Below are positions 1 through 7,617 of a stretch of DNA of 64,000 bases, piece after piece. The notes under the pieces were generated by a model. The model was not told where the DNA came from. It ran no database searches and was given only the letters and a program-made list of their open reading frames with translations. Within the stretch, counting starts at the first letter, position 1; each line of letters begins with the position of its first letter. The position numbers and the translations under genes were made by a program. The stretch comes from Aureimonas ureilytica DSM 18598 = NBRC 106430 (GTDB taxonomy: Bacteria; Pseudomonadota; Alphaproteobacteria; Rhizobiales; Rhizobiaceae): assembly GCF_000382705.1 (NCBI RefSeq), contig NZ_ARQE01000002.1, positions 310,001 to 374,000 of the forward strand. Reading direction: 5' to 3'.

Positions 1-744
1 CGCCTGCGAGATGTTGCCCGGCAGGAGCGAGCGCGGCGGCAAGGTGCCCGCGTCGAGTTCGCCCGGCGGATCGCCCACGACGTCGAGATACTGCGCCTCG
101 CTGCTGGCGACCTGCGCCAGAGCCGTGTTCAGAAGCGCCGTCGCCAGCGCCTGCTGCGACTGAGCCTGCGCGACGTCCGTGCGCGTGCCCTCGCCGACGT
201 CGAACCGGGCGCGCGCCGCGCGGACCTGCTCATTCAGGAAGGCGAGGCTCTGACGCCGGAAGGCCGCGATCTCGCGGTCGCGCCGCACGTTCATGTAGAC
301 GGTGATCGTGTTGAGAAGCGTGTTCTGGACGGTGTTGTCCAGGTTCTTCTGCGAGGCGCGCACCTGCGCTTCGGCCGCGCTCACATTGTTGGGCGTCTGG
401 AACCCGTCGAAGATCGTCTGGTTGATCTCGATGGCGCCCTGCAGCGCGCCGGTGCGCGAATTCTGGGTCGGCAGGCGCCGAAATTCGGTGTTGTCGCCGA
501 ACGTGGTGCGAGCGCGCGCGGCCTGCGTCTGGCCGAGAGCGGAAATCGTCGGCCGCAGACCACCCTTGGCGATCGGCACGTTCTCATCGGTCGCGCGAAG
601 CTGCGCGCGGGCGACGTTCAGGTCGTGGTTGTTGGCATAGGCTTTCGCCATGGCTCCGCGAAGCGACTCGGCGCCGGCGAGGTTCGCGCTGCCGAGCAGG
701 AGCACCGCCGACAGGGACATCAGAACCCAAGACTTCTTCCGCAA
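1..744 (-). CDS. tolC: TolC family outer membrane channel protein (partial, 3' end outside window)
   Basis: Outer-membrane duct protein that would form the trimeric exit channel of tripartite efflux pumps and type I secretion systems. Only the first 248 codons lie in the window; the gene runs off the left edge. The N-terminus is a Sec signal peptide (residues 1-25, RKK followed by VLMSLSAVLLLGSA). The mature part has TolC-family helices such as YANNHDLNVARAQL, and the strand-turn segment INQTIFDGFQT. I chose TTG at 744 over ATG at 720 because it restores the positively charged n-region and has GGAG seven bases upstream; the ATG would start inside the hydrophobic core. It follows pcm on the same strand across about 370 bases, an arrangement common in Hyphomicrobiales. 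Family assignment is firm; the exact start is an inference. Confidence 0.9.
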   Translation of the reverse strand, partial: MRKKSWVLMSLSAVLLLGSANLAGAESLRGAMAKAYANNHDLNVARAQLRATDENVPIAKGGLRPTISALGQTQAARARTTFGDNTEFRRLPTQNSRTGALQGAIEINQTIFDGFQTPNNVSAAEAQVRASQKNLDNTVQNTLLNTITVYMNVRRDREIAAFRRQSLAFLNEQVRAARARFDVGEGTRTDVAQAQSQQALATALLNTALAQVASSEAQYLDVVGDPPGELDAGTLPPRSLLPGNISQA

Positions 745-1114
745 TGGCTCACTCCGAAACACGGGCTCAGAACCTGACCGGCATCAGGATAGATCTTACG
801 TCGAAAGGCCTGCCCGAACCTTGGCCCATTCTCGTATCCGAATGAACCTACAAACCGGTGAACGCCAGTGCGCCCGCCCGCTCGAGGCCCGTTTTGAAAG
901 TCAGTGTGGCGAAGCGAAAACACTTTTCGCACGTAAGAGCGAGCCCGCAGGCCCGACAGACCCCTCGGCCGCTTATGCCGAATGCCTAAAATTATTTGTT
1001 TTAAATGAGGCGCTTAACGCCCTCCGCGCTGGTGCCCGGCGCGGCGCGGCGGCAGGGCTCGAACCCGCCGCCGGTTTTCCACAGGCTCCGCATCCGCGAA
1101 GCGAGGGTCTATCG
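745..1114. other. Intergenic region between pcm and tolC
   Basis: About 370 bases with no supported gene. It should hold the tolC promoter. Around 980-1020 there is a short AT-rich patch (TTATTTGTTTTAAA) that stands out from the GC-rich surroundings. I could not identify a defined operator or a convincing terminator. Confidence 0.5.
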
Positions 1115-1765
1115 TCAGAAGACGAAGGTCTTTTCGCGCTGGAAGCCCGGCAGGGGCTTCACGCCGCAATTGAAGGCGAAGCGATCGGCGACGATGCCGT
1201 CTTCCTTGGTGTAGAGCTTGGCGAGCGCCGACAGGCCCCGCCCCTCGACGACCACGAGACGACCGCCCTCGCGAAGCTGATCGAAGAAGACCGACGGGAC
1301 TTCCTCGACCGCGCCCTGGAACAGGATGACGTCGTAGGGGGCGTCCTTGGCATAGCCCTTGGTCAGTTCGCCCTTGGCGATGGCGCAGGAGGGCACGCCG
1401 AGCTGGTTGACGAGATCGGTGGCGCGAGCCGCCAGCGTCTCGTCCGCTTCCAGACCGACGACGGAGCCGGCGAGGTGCGCCAGGATCACCGAGGAATAGC
1501 CCGTGCCGCAGCCGACATCGAGAACGACGTCCTGGGGCAGAATGGCGGCCAGCTGGATCAGCTTGGCGAGCGGCGAGGGTTCCATCAGATAGCGCCCGTT
1601 GCCGAGCGGGATGTCCTCGTCGATATAGGCCAGTGCCTTGCGCTCGTCGGGCACGAACATCTCGCGCGGCACCGTCAGAAACGCGCGGAGAATCTCGTGC
1701 GACGTAACGTCCGTCGTGCGAATCTGGTTGTCGACCATCTTGGTGCGAGCAGCCGCGAAATCCAT
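1115..1765 (-). CDS. pcm: Protein-L-isoaspartate O-methyltransferase
   Basis: Uses S-adenosylmethionine to methylate isoaspartyl residues in aged cytoplasmic proteins so they can revert to aspartate. The 216-residue product matches the usual family length. It has the PCMT N-terminal signature (MVDNQIRTTDVTS near residue 10, then FVPDERKALAYIDEDIPL) and the SAM-binding loop DVGCGTGYSSV near residue 82. The start is ATG at 1765 (MDFAAARTKMVDNQ), the conserved beginning of alphaproteobacterial homologues; a further ATG 63 bases upstream would add an unconserved tail. It lies upstream of tolC on the same strand but too far away to be clearly co-transcribed. Confidence 0.93.
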   Translation of the reverse strand: MDFAAARTKMVDNQIRTTDVTSHEILRAFLTVPREMFVPDERKALAYIDEDIPLGNGRYLMEPSPLAKLIQLAAILPQDVVLDVGCGTGYSSVILAHLAGSVVGLEADETLAARATDLVNQLGVPSCAIAKGELTKGYAKDAPYDVILFQGAVEEVPSVFFDQLREGGRLVVVEGRGLSALAKLYTKEDGIVADRFAFNCGVKPLPGFQREKTFVF

Positions 1766-2065
1766 GGCAATTCCCGGATTGGTGGTTTGCGGCCACCCAT
1801 AGGCGTCCGCCCGAACACTGGCAAGCAAAACCCGTGGGAACAGGCGCCGGGCGCCCGTCCCGCCAGGGGTGACGGCGCCTTATCGAGCTGATCCGGTGAG
1901 GAGTGGAACGAGCGCTTTCCAGGTCCGCCTCATTGCGGAAATATGTGCCGCACCACGGAACGCTCACTTAACCGCTCTGCGCATCTGCGGCACCGCACAA
2001 AGTCGCGTTCAGCCCTGATCAAGATATTCGGGTGAGACTTTCTCCTGCGAAAACAGGAGGAAAGC

Positions 2066-2266
2066 ATGATCCAGACCCAAGCGCCCTCATCGCTGGCACT
2101 CCACCCGACGACGCGCACCGACACGGTCCGTCTGGAGGGGCGCGACGCCGCATCGAGGCGCCTCAGCCGGCACGACAATCCCTATCGCTCCAGCAGCGCC
2201 GATGGCGTCGCCTGGCACGAAGGCTACGATTCCGTCGCTCCGCATCATTGGCAGAGGGCGTCCTGA
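2066..2266 (+). CDS. Small ribosome modulation factor-like protein
   Basis: A 66-residue protein whose C-terminal half (NPYRSSSADGVAWHEGYDSV) resembles the NPY-x(n)-AW-x-GYD pattern of small alphaproteobacterial relatives of ribosome modulation factor, which dimerises or inactivates 70S ribosomes in stationary phase. The start is well supported: AGGAGG lies six bases before the ATG. The N-terminal 35 residues are polar and variable. It stands alone, after a 300-base gap from the divergent pcm and 61 bases before the SRAP gene. The coding status is good; the Rmf link is inferred from one short motif and could be wrong. Confidence 0.6.
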   Translation: MIQTQAPSSLALHPTTRTDTVRLEGRDAASRRLSRHDNPYRSSSADGVAWHEGYDSVAPHHWQRAS

Positions 2267-2327
2267 CGACGCTTTCCCGCGCCTTGCTCCATATGAAGGG
2301 GATCGACCACGGACGCCGGGCGTCGCC

Positions 2328-2978
2328 ATGTGCAATCTCTACTCCCTGACGAAGGGCCAAGCGGCGATCCGCGCCTTTGCGCGGACGATGGCGGACCGGA
2401 CCGGCAACCTGCCGTCGATGCCCGCGATCTTTCCCGACCAGTCCGCGCCGATCGTGCGGGTGATAGAGGGTGAGCGCGAATTGACCTTGGCGCGCTGGGG
2501 CATGCCCTCGCCGGCCTTCGCGTTGAAAGGCCGCGCGACCGATCCGGGCGTCACGAACATCCGCAACACCGCCTCGCCGCACTGGCGCCGCTGGCTCGGC
2601 CGTGCACATCGCTGCCTCGTGCCGTTCACGTCCTTTTCCGAATACGACACGGACGAAGCAGGCAAGAAAGTGCCGGTCTGGTTTGCCGCCAGCGATGAGC
2701 GTCCGCTCATGGCCTTCGCGGGGCTCTGGACGCATTGGACCAGCACGCGCCGGAAGGCCGAAGGCGAAGTTTCGGTCGATGCCTACGGGTTTCTGACGAC
2801 CGACGCGAACGGTGTGGTCGGCGCGATTCACCCCAAGGCCATGCCGGTCATTCTGACGACGGCGGACGAGTTCGATCTTTGGCTCTCTGCCGATTGGAAA
2901 GACGCCGCCAAGCTCCAGCGCCCGCTGCCAGACGACGCCTTGCAAATCGTCGCGCGAGGAGAGCGAAGCGACGAATGA
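2328..2978 (+). CDS. SOS response-associated peptidase (SRAP/YedK/HMCES family)
   Basis: Senses abasic sites in single-stranded DNA and shields them by a covalent thiazolidine crosslink formed by its own second residue. The start at 2328 is fixed by biology: it gives MCNLYSL, putting the catalytic Cys at position 2. Upstream in-frame ATGs would bury it. Other active-site residues are visible: Asn in NIRN (77-80), Glu105 in SFSEYD, and His168 in AIHPKAMPVIL, matching the Cys-Asn-Glu-His set of E. coli YedK. At 216 residues it has typical length. No obvious LexA box was found just upstream, so SOS control is not shown here despite the family name. Confidence 0.93.
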   Translation: MCNLYSLTKGQAAIRAFARTMADRTGNLPSMPAIFPDQSAPIVRVIEGERELTLARWGMPSPAFALKGRATDPGVTNIRNTASPHWRRWLGRAHRCLVPFTSFSEYDTDEAGKKVPVWFAASDERPLMAFAGLWTHWTSTRRKAEGEVSVDAYGFLTTDANGVVGAIHPKAMPVILTTADEFDLWLSADWKDAAKLQRPLPDDALQIVARGERSDE

Positions 2979-3108
2979 CGGCGAGGAGTTGGGGTTTTCA
3001 GTCCATGTGGAGCAGCGCGGCGGTCTGGCGCCAAGCACTACGAGCACACCTACGAGCGGACGCTCTCAACGAGCGAATTTGCCTGCTATCTGAAGGTCTT
3101 GATCTTTT

Positions 3109-3182
3109 TGGAGGCCTCGCCGGGAATCGAACCCGGGTGCAAGGATTTGCAGTCCTCTGCGTCACCACTCCGCCACGAGGCC
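3109..3182 (-). tRNA. tRNA-Cys (GCA)
   Basis: On the minus strand the sequence folds as a standard tRNA: acceptor stem GGCCTCG/CGAGGCC, T-arm loop GGTTCGATTCC, and anticodon loop CTGCAAA with anticodon GCA. The discriminator base is U73, as expected for cysteine tRNAs, and the CCA end is encoded. Confidence 0.97.
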
Positions 3183-3267
3183 TCAACAGGTGCGGTACCT
3201 AGCCGGGCGCCTTGGCGAGCGCAAGCCCTCGCCGCGCACAATCGTCATATTCCAGGGAAAGCTCGGT

Positions 3268-3615
3268 TCAGCGCCGGCCGAAGGACGGCAGCCGCACCCA
3301 GCGATACCAGGACCGCCCTTGCCCGGCCTGCCCTTCGACCGCGCGCGGCCGACGGCGACGACCCCATTTCACTTCCGTGCGACGGCGCCAGCGGCGAACG
3401 AAGGCGAGGTCGATCGACAGGATGACGAGGCCGAGCGGCAGCATCCAGAGGCCGAGCACCGGCAGGAAGCTGAACACGCCGCCGATCATGAGGGCGACGC
3501 CGAGCCCCATCCGCGCGAGCCGGTTGGCGGGCAGCCGCATCGTGCGGCCGAACAGCTCGACGGAATGACCGCGCAGTCGGAAGAAGCCGCGCTTTTGCGG
3601 CTGATAATCGCTCAT
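3268..3615 (-). CDS. Small membrane protein, PGPGW-like
   Basis: A 115-residue protein of unknown function. It has a basic N-terminus, then two closely spaced hydrophobic segments (about residues 36-53 and 55-72, MGLGVALMIGGVFSFLPVLG and LWMLPLGLVILSIDLAFV) joined by a tight turn. A long Arg-rich cytoplasmic tail follows. The hairpin with the PVLGLWMLPLGL centre resembles the putative transmembrane protein family known as PGPGW. I chose ATG at 3615 (MSDYQPQKRGFF) rather than the ATG four codons upstream, as the conserved-looking block begins there. It sits between tRNA-Cys and tRNA-Asn with no operon partner. Confidence 0.65.
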   Translation of the reverse strand: MSDYQPQKRGFFRLRGHSVELFGRTMRLPANRLARMGLGVALMIGGVFSFLPVLGLWMLPLGLVILSIDLAFVRRWRRRTEVKWGRRRRPRAVEGQAGQGRSWYRWVRLPSFGRR

Positions 3616-3888
3616 TCGCCTTCTCAAACCTTTGCGGCCGGACCCAAAGCCCCGCCGACGTCACTGCGAAGATAGGACGAGGCCGCCCTTTTCCCTAGAG
3701 CCGATCCGCCCGCCCTGTGCGGTAAGGCGAAGCAGCGGCGTTGGTGGCCTCCTGACCCGGAGCTTGCCGTGCAACCAAGCCGGAATGGTGACGCGGTGGA
3801 AAAACGTCCGGCACGCGCCCTCGCCCCCTTTTCAAATCGGAACGACTCGCGTTATAGGGCTCTTCGTTCGCGGGACGACGCGAGCCTT

Positions 3889-3963
3889 TCCCCGGTAGCT
3901 CAGTGGTAGAGCAATCGACTGTTAATCGATCGGTCGCTGGTTCGAATCCGGCCCGGGGAGCCA
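3889..3963 (+). tRNA. tRNA-Asn (GTT)
   Basis: Cloverleaf with acceptor stem TCCCCGG/CCGGGGA, D-arm GCTCAGTGGTAGAGC, anticodon loop CTGTTAA (anticodon GTT) and T-loop TTCGAATCC. Discriminator G is followed by an encoded CCA. Confidence 0.98.
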
Positions 3964-4234
3964 AGCCAACACAATCACTGTCGAGCATAGGCGTGCAAGC
4001 GCTGGACCGATCTTCGTTGGCGTCTGAAACTTCCCATCGACTGATTGGGGGCTTGCGGCGAGGCCGCGACCGGCGCAGCGTCGATCCCCAGCCGAGCGAA
4101 ACATCGTTCTCCAAACCGGCTCGTTCACGACAGGGTGGTTCGCTGGAACGGCATTTCCGAAAGCCTCCGTCCTTGCCGCCTCATGGGCGTCACCCTAGGC
4201 TCCTGCCGGAGAAACAGTTCGATTCGGAGCCGCC

Positions 4235-5278
4235 ATGTCCAGATTCAACTCCGTTATCGATGCCATCGGCAACACGCCGCTGATCCGCCTCGCCAGGGCG
4301 AGCGAGATGACGGGCTGCGAAATCTACGGCAAGGCCGAGTTCATGAACCCCGGCCAGTCCGTGAAGGATCGCGCGGGGCTCTTCATCATTCGGGACGCCG
4401 AAGCGCGGGGGCTTCTCCAGCCCGGCGGGTTGATCGTCGAGGGCACGGCCGGCAACACCGGCATCGGCCTCTCGCTCGTGGCCGATGCGCTCGGCTACAA
4501 GACCGTCATCGTCATTCCGGACACGCAGGCCCAGGAAAAGAAGGACGCGCTTCGCCTAATGGGCGCCGAGCTCATCGAAGTGCCGGCCGTCCCCTACAAG
4601 AACCCGAACAACTACGTGAAACTCTCCGGCCGCCTCGCCGAGCAGCTGGCGCGTACGCATCCGCAGGGCGCGATCTGGGCCAACCAGTTCGACAATCTCG
4701 CCAATCGCGACGGGCATGTGGTCACGACCGCCGAGGAAATCTGGCACCAGACCGGCGGTCAGGTGGACGGGTTCGTCTGCGCGGTCGGCACGGGCGGCAC
4801 GCTGGCGGGAACCGCCATGGGCTTGAAGCGCCATTCCAGCCATATCAAGATCGGCATTGCCGATCCGCTCGGGGCCGCGCTCTACAGTTTCTATACGTCG
4901 GGCGAATTCCGCTCGGAAGGCAATTCGATCACGGAGGGCATCGGCCAGGGCCGCATCACCGCCAATCTGGACGGGTTCGAGCCGGACTTCGCCTATCAGA
5001 TCCCGGACGAGGAGGCGCTGCCGATCCTGTTCGATCTCGTCGGCGAGGAAGGTCTGTGCCTCGGCGGCTCCTCGGGCATCAACATCGCGGGCGCGATCCG
5101 CATGGCCCGCGAGATGGGTCCGGGCCATACGATCGTGACGATCCTCTGCGACTACGGCAATCGCTACCAGACCAAGCTCTTCAACCCGGCCTTCCTGCGC
5201 TCCAAGAACCTGCCGGTGCCGAACTGGCTCGAGCGCGAGCCGAGCTTCGACGTCCCCTATGTCGAGGCCGACGCGTGA
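4235..5278 (+). CDS. cysK: Cysteine synthase A (O-acetylserine sulfhydrylase)
   Basis: PLP-dependent enzyme that makes cysteine from O-acetylserine and sulfide in the cytoplasm. The N-terminal block IGNTPLIRLARASEMTGCEI leads to the PLP lysine in NPGQSVKDRAG (about residue 44). The substrate-binding loop is EGTAGNTGIGL and the phosphate-binding loop is VGTGGTLAG. At 347 residues it is somewhat longer than E. coli CysK, with an insertion around residues 215-235. The stop overlaps the GTG start of the AlaX-type gene by four bases (GTGA), so the two are probably translationally coupled. No T-box or SAM-type riboswitch was seen in the 270-base upstream gap. Confidence 0.93.
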   Translation: MSRFNSVIDAIGNTPLIRLARASEMTGCEIYGKAEFMNPGQSVKDRAGLFIIRDAEARGLLQPGGLIVEGTAGNTGIGLSLVADALGYKTVIVIPDTQAQEKKDALRLMGAELIEVPAVPYKNPNNYVKLSGRLAEQLARTHPQGAIWANQFDNLANRDGHVVTTAEEIWHQTGGQVDGFVCAVGTGGTLAGTAMGLKRHSSHIKIGIADPLGAALYSFYTSGEFRSEGNSITEGIGQGRITANLDGFEPDFAYQIPDEEALPILFDLVGEEGLCLGGSSGINIAGAIRMAREMGPGHTIVTILCDYGNRYQTKLFNPAFLRSKNLPVPNWLEREPSFDVPYVEADA

Positions 5279-6015
5279 GCGGCGAGACGGAAGCCGTCTA
5301 TAGCGAGGACAGCTACCTTTCCACGATGGAGGCGCGCCTCCTGCGCGTCGAAGGCGAGACGGGCCTTGTCTTCGACCGCTCGAACTTCTTCCCGGCCGGC
5401 GGCGGCCAGCCGGGAGACCAGGGCTTCGTCGAGCGCGCGGACGGCTCGCAAATCCCGATCGTCGACACGCGCCATGGCGAGAACCGCACGACGATCCTCC
5501 TCATGGCCGGCGAAGGCGCCGGCCTGCCCGATCCCGGCGAGACCGTCGTCCTGCATGTGGACTGGCCCCGCCGCTACCGCCTCATGCGGATGCACACCGC
5601 GCTCCACCTTCTGACGGTCGCCTGCCCCTATCCGGTGACGTGCGCCGCCGTCGGCGAAGACGAGGGCCGGATCGATTTCGACCTTCCCGAAGCCGAAACC
5701 GGCAAGGACGAGGTGACTGAGGCACTGATGGCGCTGGTGCGGGCGAATCATCCCGTCTCGATCCGCTGGATCACCGATGCGGAACTCGACGCCAATCCGG
5801 GCCTCGTGAAATCCGCCAATGTTCGTCCGCCGCGCGGCTCCGGCCGGGTGCGGATCGTCGCCATCGGAGCGGAGGGCGAGATCGACTCGCAGCCCTGCGG
5901 CGGCACGCATGTGAGCGAAACGCAGGAGATCGGCGACATTCACGTCGCCAAGATCGAGAAAAAGGGCAAGACGAACCGCCGCTTCCGCCTGCGCTTCGGC
6001 CTGCCCCCCGCCTGA
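5275..6015 (+). CDS. alaX: Alanyl-tRNA editing protein (AlaX family)
   Basis: Free-standing relative of the AlaRS editing domain that hydrolyses Ser-tRNA(Ala) or Gly-tRNA(Ala) in trans, preventing mistranslation. It is 246 residues long and carries both zinc motifs: HTALH (107-111) and CGGTH (208-212). It begins with the family hallmark NFFPAGGGQPGDQG (37-50). The GTG start at 5275 overlaps the end of cysK by four bases. The reading frame stays open upstream, but that stretch lies antisense or out of frame to cysK and is not conserved coding. Coupling to cysteine synthesis may reflect control of serine and cysteine supply; this is inference. Confidence 0.9.
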   Translation: MSGETEAVYSEDSYLSTMEARLLRVEGETGLVFDRSNFFPAGGGQPGDQGFVERADGSQIPIVDTRHGENRTTILLMAGEGAGLPDPGETVVLHVDWPRRYRLMRMHTALHLLTVACPYPVTCAAVGEDEGRIDFDLPEAETGKDEVTEALMALVRANHPVSIRWITDAELDANPGLVKSANVRPPRGSGRVRIVAIGAEGEIDSQPCGGTHVSETQEIGDIHVAKIEKKGKTNRRFRLRFGLPPA

Positions 6016-6177
6016 TCCGCCGCTCCGAGCGAAACAAAGCCGGCCCGATCGACGGCTGGGCGAGCGGAGCCCGAGGGCTGGACCGTCTTCGTGACGCGTA
6101 GAGCGGGAGCGCTTCACCCTTTCGCCGCGGCGCGCCGCTCTTTATGGTGCTTGCGAACAGTTCGAAGCGAGGCATCG

Positions 6178-7029
6178 GTGAGCGACCATCCCTTTCTGAT
6201 CACCGCACGGGACCTGAAGCCCCATATCGGCCGGGACGGGCTCTCGATCGTCGATGCGTCCTGGTATCTTCCGGCGCAGAAGCGCTTCGCGCGGCCGGAA
6301 TTCGAGGCCGGGCACATTCCGGGCGCCGTGTTCTTCGATCAGGACGAGATCGCCGACAAGTCGTCGCCCCTGCCCCATACGCTGCCGAGCGAGGCCTTCT
6401 TCGCCGAGCGGGTCGGTGCGCTCGGCGTGCGGGAGACCGATACGATCGTCGTCTACGACGGGATGGGCTTCTTTTCGGCGCCGCGCGTCTGGTGGATGCT
6501 GCGCGTCTTCGGCGCGAAGGACGTCCGGCTTCTCGACGGCGGCCTTCCCTCCTGGATCGAGGCCGGCCTGCCGCTCGAGACGGGGCCGTCCCGCGCCTCG
6601 CCCGCCCCCTTCAACGCGCGGCTCGATCGCGAGGCCGTGGTCTTCATCGACGAGATGAAGGACATCGTGGCTGGCGGCGCGCATCAGATCGCCGACGCGC
6701 GCTCGGGCGAACGGTTCCGGGCCGAAGCGCCGGAGCCGCGCGAGGGCGTTCGCGGCGGCCATATGCCGGGCGCGCGCTCGGTGCCGATCGGCTCGCTGAC
6801 GGATGGCGGCCGCCTGAAGGACGCCGAGGCGCTGCGCACTCTGTTCGCGGAGGCCGGCATCGACCCGGAACAGCCGGTCGTGACCTCCTGCGGTTCCGGC
6901 GTCACGGCGGCGGCCATCAATTTCGCGCTCGCCTCGCTCCACAATAGGAATGTACGCCTCTACGACGGGTCCTGGACCGAATGGGGCTCCCGCGACGACA
7001 CGCCGGTCGAAACCGGCCCTGCCCGATGA
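6178..7029 (+). CDS. sseA: 3-mercaptopyruvate sulfurtransferase
   Basis: Two-domain rhodanese enzyme (283 residues) that moves sulfur from 3-mercaptopyruvate to a thiol or cyanide. The N-terminal inactive rhodanese domain spans about residues 8-130; the C-terminal catalytic domain about 155-280. The active-site loop is CGSGVT (Cys238), the mercaptopyruvate form rather than the CRKGVT loop of thiosulfate sulfurtransferases. The start is GTG at 6178, with GAGG five bases upstream and the natural beginning VSDHPFLITARDL. An ATG 87 bases upstream would add an unconserved basic tail. It fits the sulfur-amino-acid neighbourhood set by cysK. Confidence 0.92.
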   Translation: MSDHPFLITARDLKPHIGRDGLSIVDASWYLPAQKRFARPEFEAGHIPGAVFFDQDEIADKSSPLPHTLPSEAFFAERVGALGVRETDTIVVYDGMGFFSAPRVWWMLRVFGAKDVRLLDGGLPSWIEAGLPLETGPSRASPAPFNARLDREAVVFIDEMKDIVAGGAHQIADARSGERFRAEAPEPREGVRGGHMPGARSVPIGSLTDGGRLKDAEALRTLFAEAGIDPEQPVVTSCGSGVTAAAINFALASLHNRNVRLYDGSWTEWGSRDDTPVETGPAR

Positions 7030-7046
7030 AAGACTGACGCCGAATC

Positions 7047-7568
7047 ATGCGCCTGATCACCACCACCGTCACGCAGCTCGTCATGCACCAGCTGCCCGAA
7101 CGGCCCGTGCCCGCCCCGCAGAACGGGCGGGAATACGTTCTCCTGAAGGTTCGGCAGATCCCGCTCGCCTACTATCGCTATCTCTACGAGGCCGTGGGCA
7201 AGCCCTATCACTGGACCTCCCGGCGCCTGCCGGACCCCAGCCTGTCGCGCGAAATCCACGCCGCGAACGTCAGGCTGCGCATCCTCTATTGCGACGGTGT
7301 GCCGGCCGGCTGGTTCGAGCTCGATGTCGGCCGGGCGCCGCGCGACACGCGGCTCGTGCATTTCGGCATAATGCCGGAGTTCCGGGGCCAGGGCCTTGCG
7401 CGCCATCTCCTTTCTCAGGCCATCATGGCGGGCTTCGAAGAGCAGCCGAGCGCGCTGACGGTGGAGACCAACACGCTCGATCACCCGGCGGCCTTGCCGC
7501 TCTACCGCAAGATGGGGTTCCGTCCGGTCTCGACCCGCGAAGTGTCGACGCCGGCTTATGAAGACTGA
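7047..7568 (+). CDS. GNAT family N-acetyltransferase
   Basis: A 173-residue acetyl-CoA-dependent acyltransferase. The GNAT core is clear: strand LVHFGIMPEFRGQGLARHLL (about 105-124) contains the acetyl-CoA pyrophosphate-binding signature RGQGLA, and the C-terminal NTLDHPAALPLYRKMGF block is the typical motif B/C. The N-terminal part (YYRYLYEAVGKPYHW) is shared with a GNAT subgroup of unknown substrate. It starts 17 bases after sseA and is likely in the same transcript. No substrate can be assigned. Confidence 0.85.
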   Translation: MRLITTTVTQLVMHQLPERPVPAPQNGREYVLLKVRQIPLAYYRYLYEAVGKPYHWTSRRLPDPSLSREIHAANVRLRILYCDGVPAGWFELDVGRAPRDTRLVHFGIMPEFRGQGLARHLLSQAIMAGFEEQPSALTVETNTLDHPAALPLYRKMGFRPVSTREVSTPAYED

Positions 7569-7617
7569 CGGGCAGAGCATCGGCTGAAAGCGGCTCCTGC
7601 CCGTGAAAGGAGTTCTG

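Noticed and set aside
4045-5274. An extended N-terminus of the AlaX protein reaching back to 4045
   Set aside because: That stretch is the wrong frame of cysK; the AlaX family begins close to the GTG at 5275.
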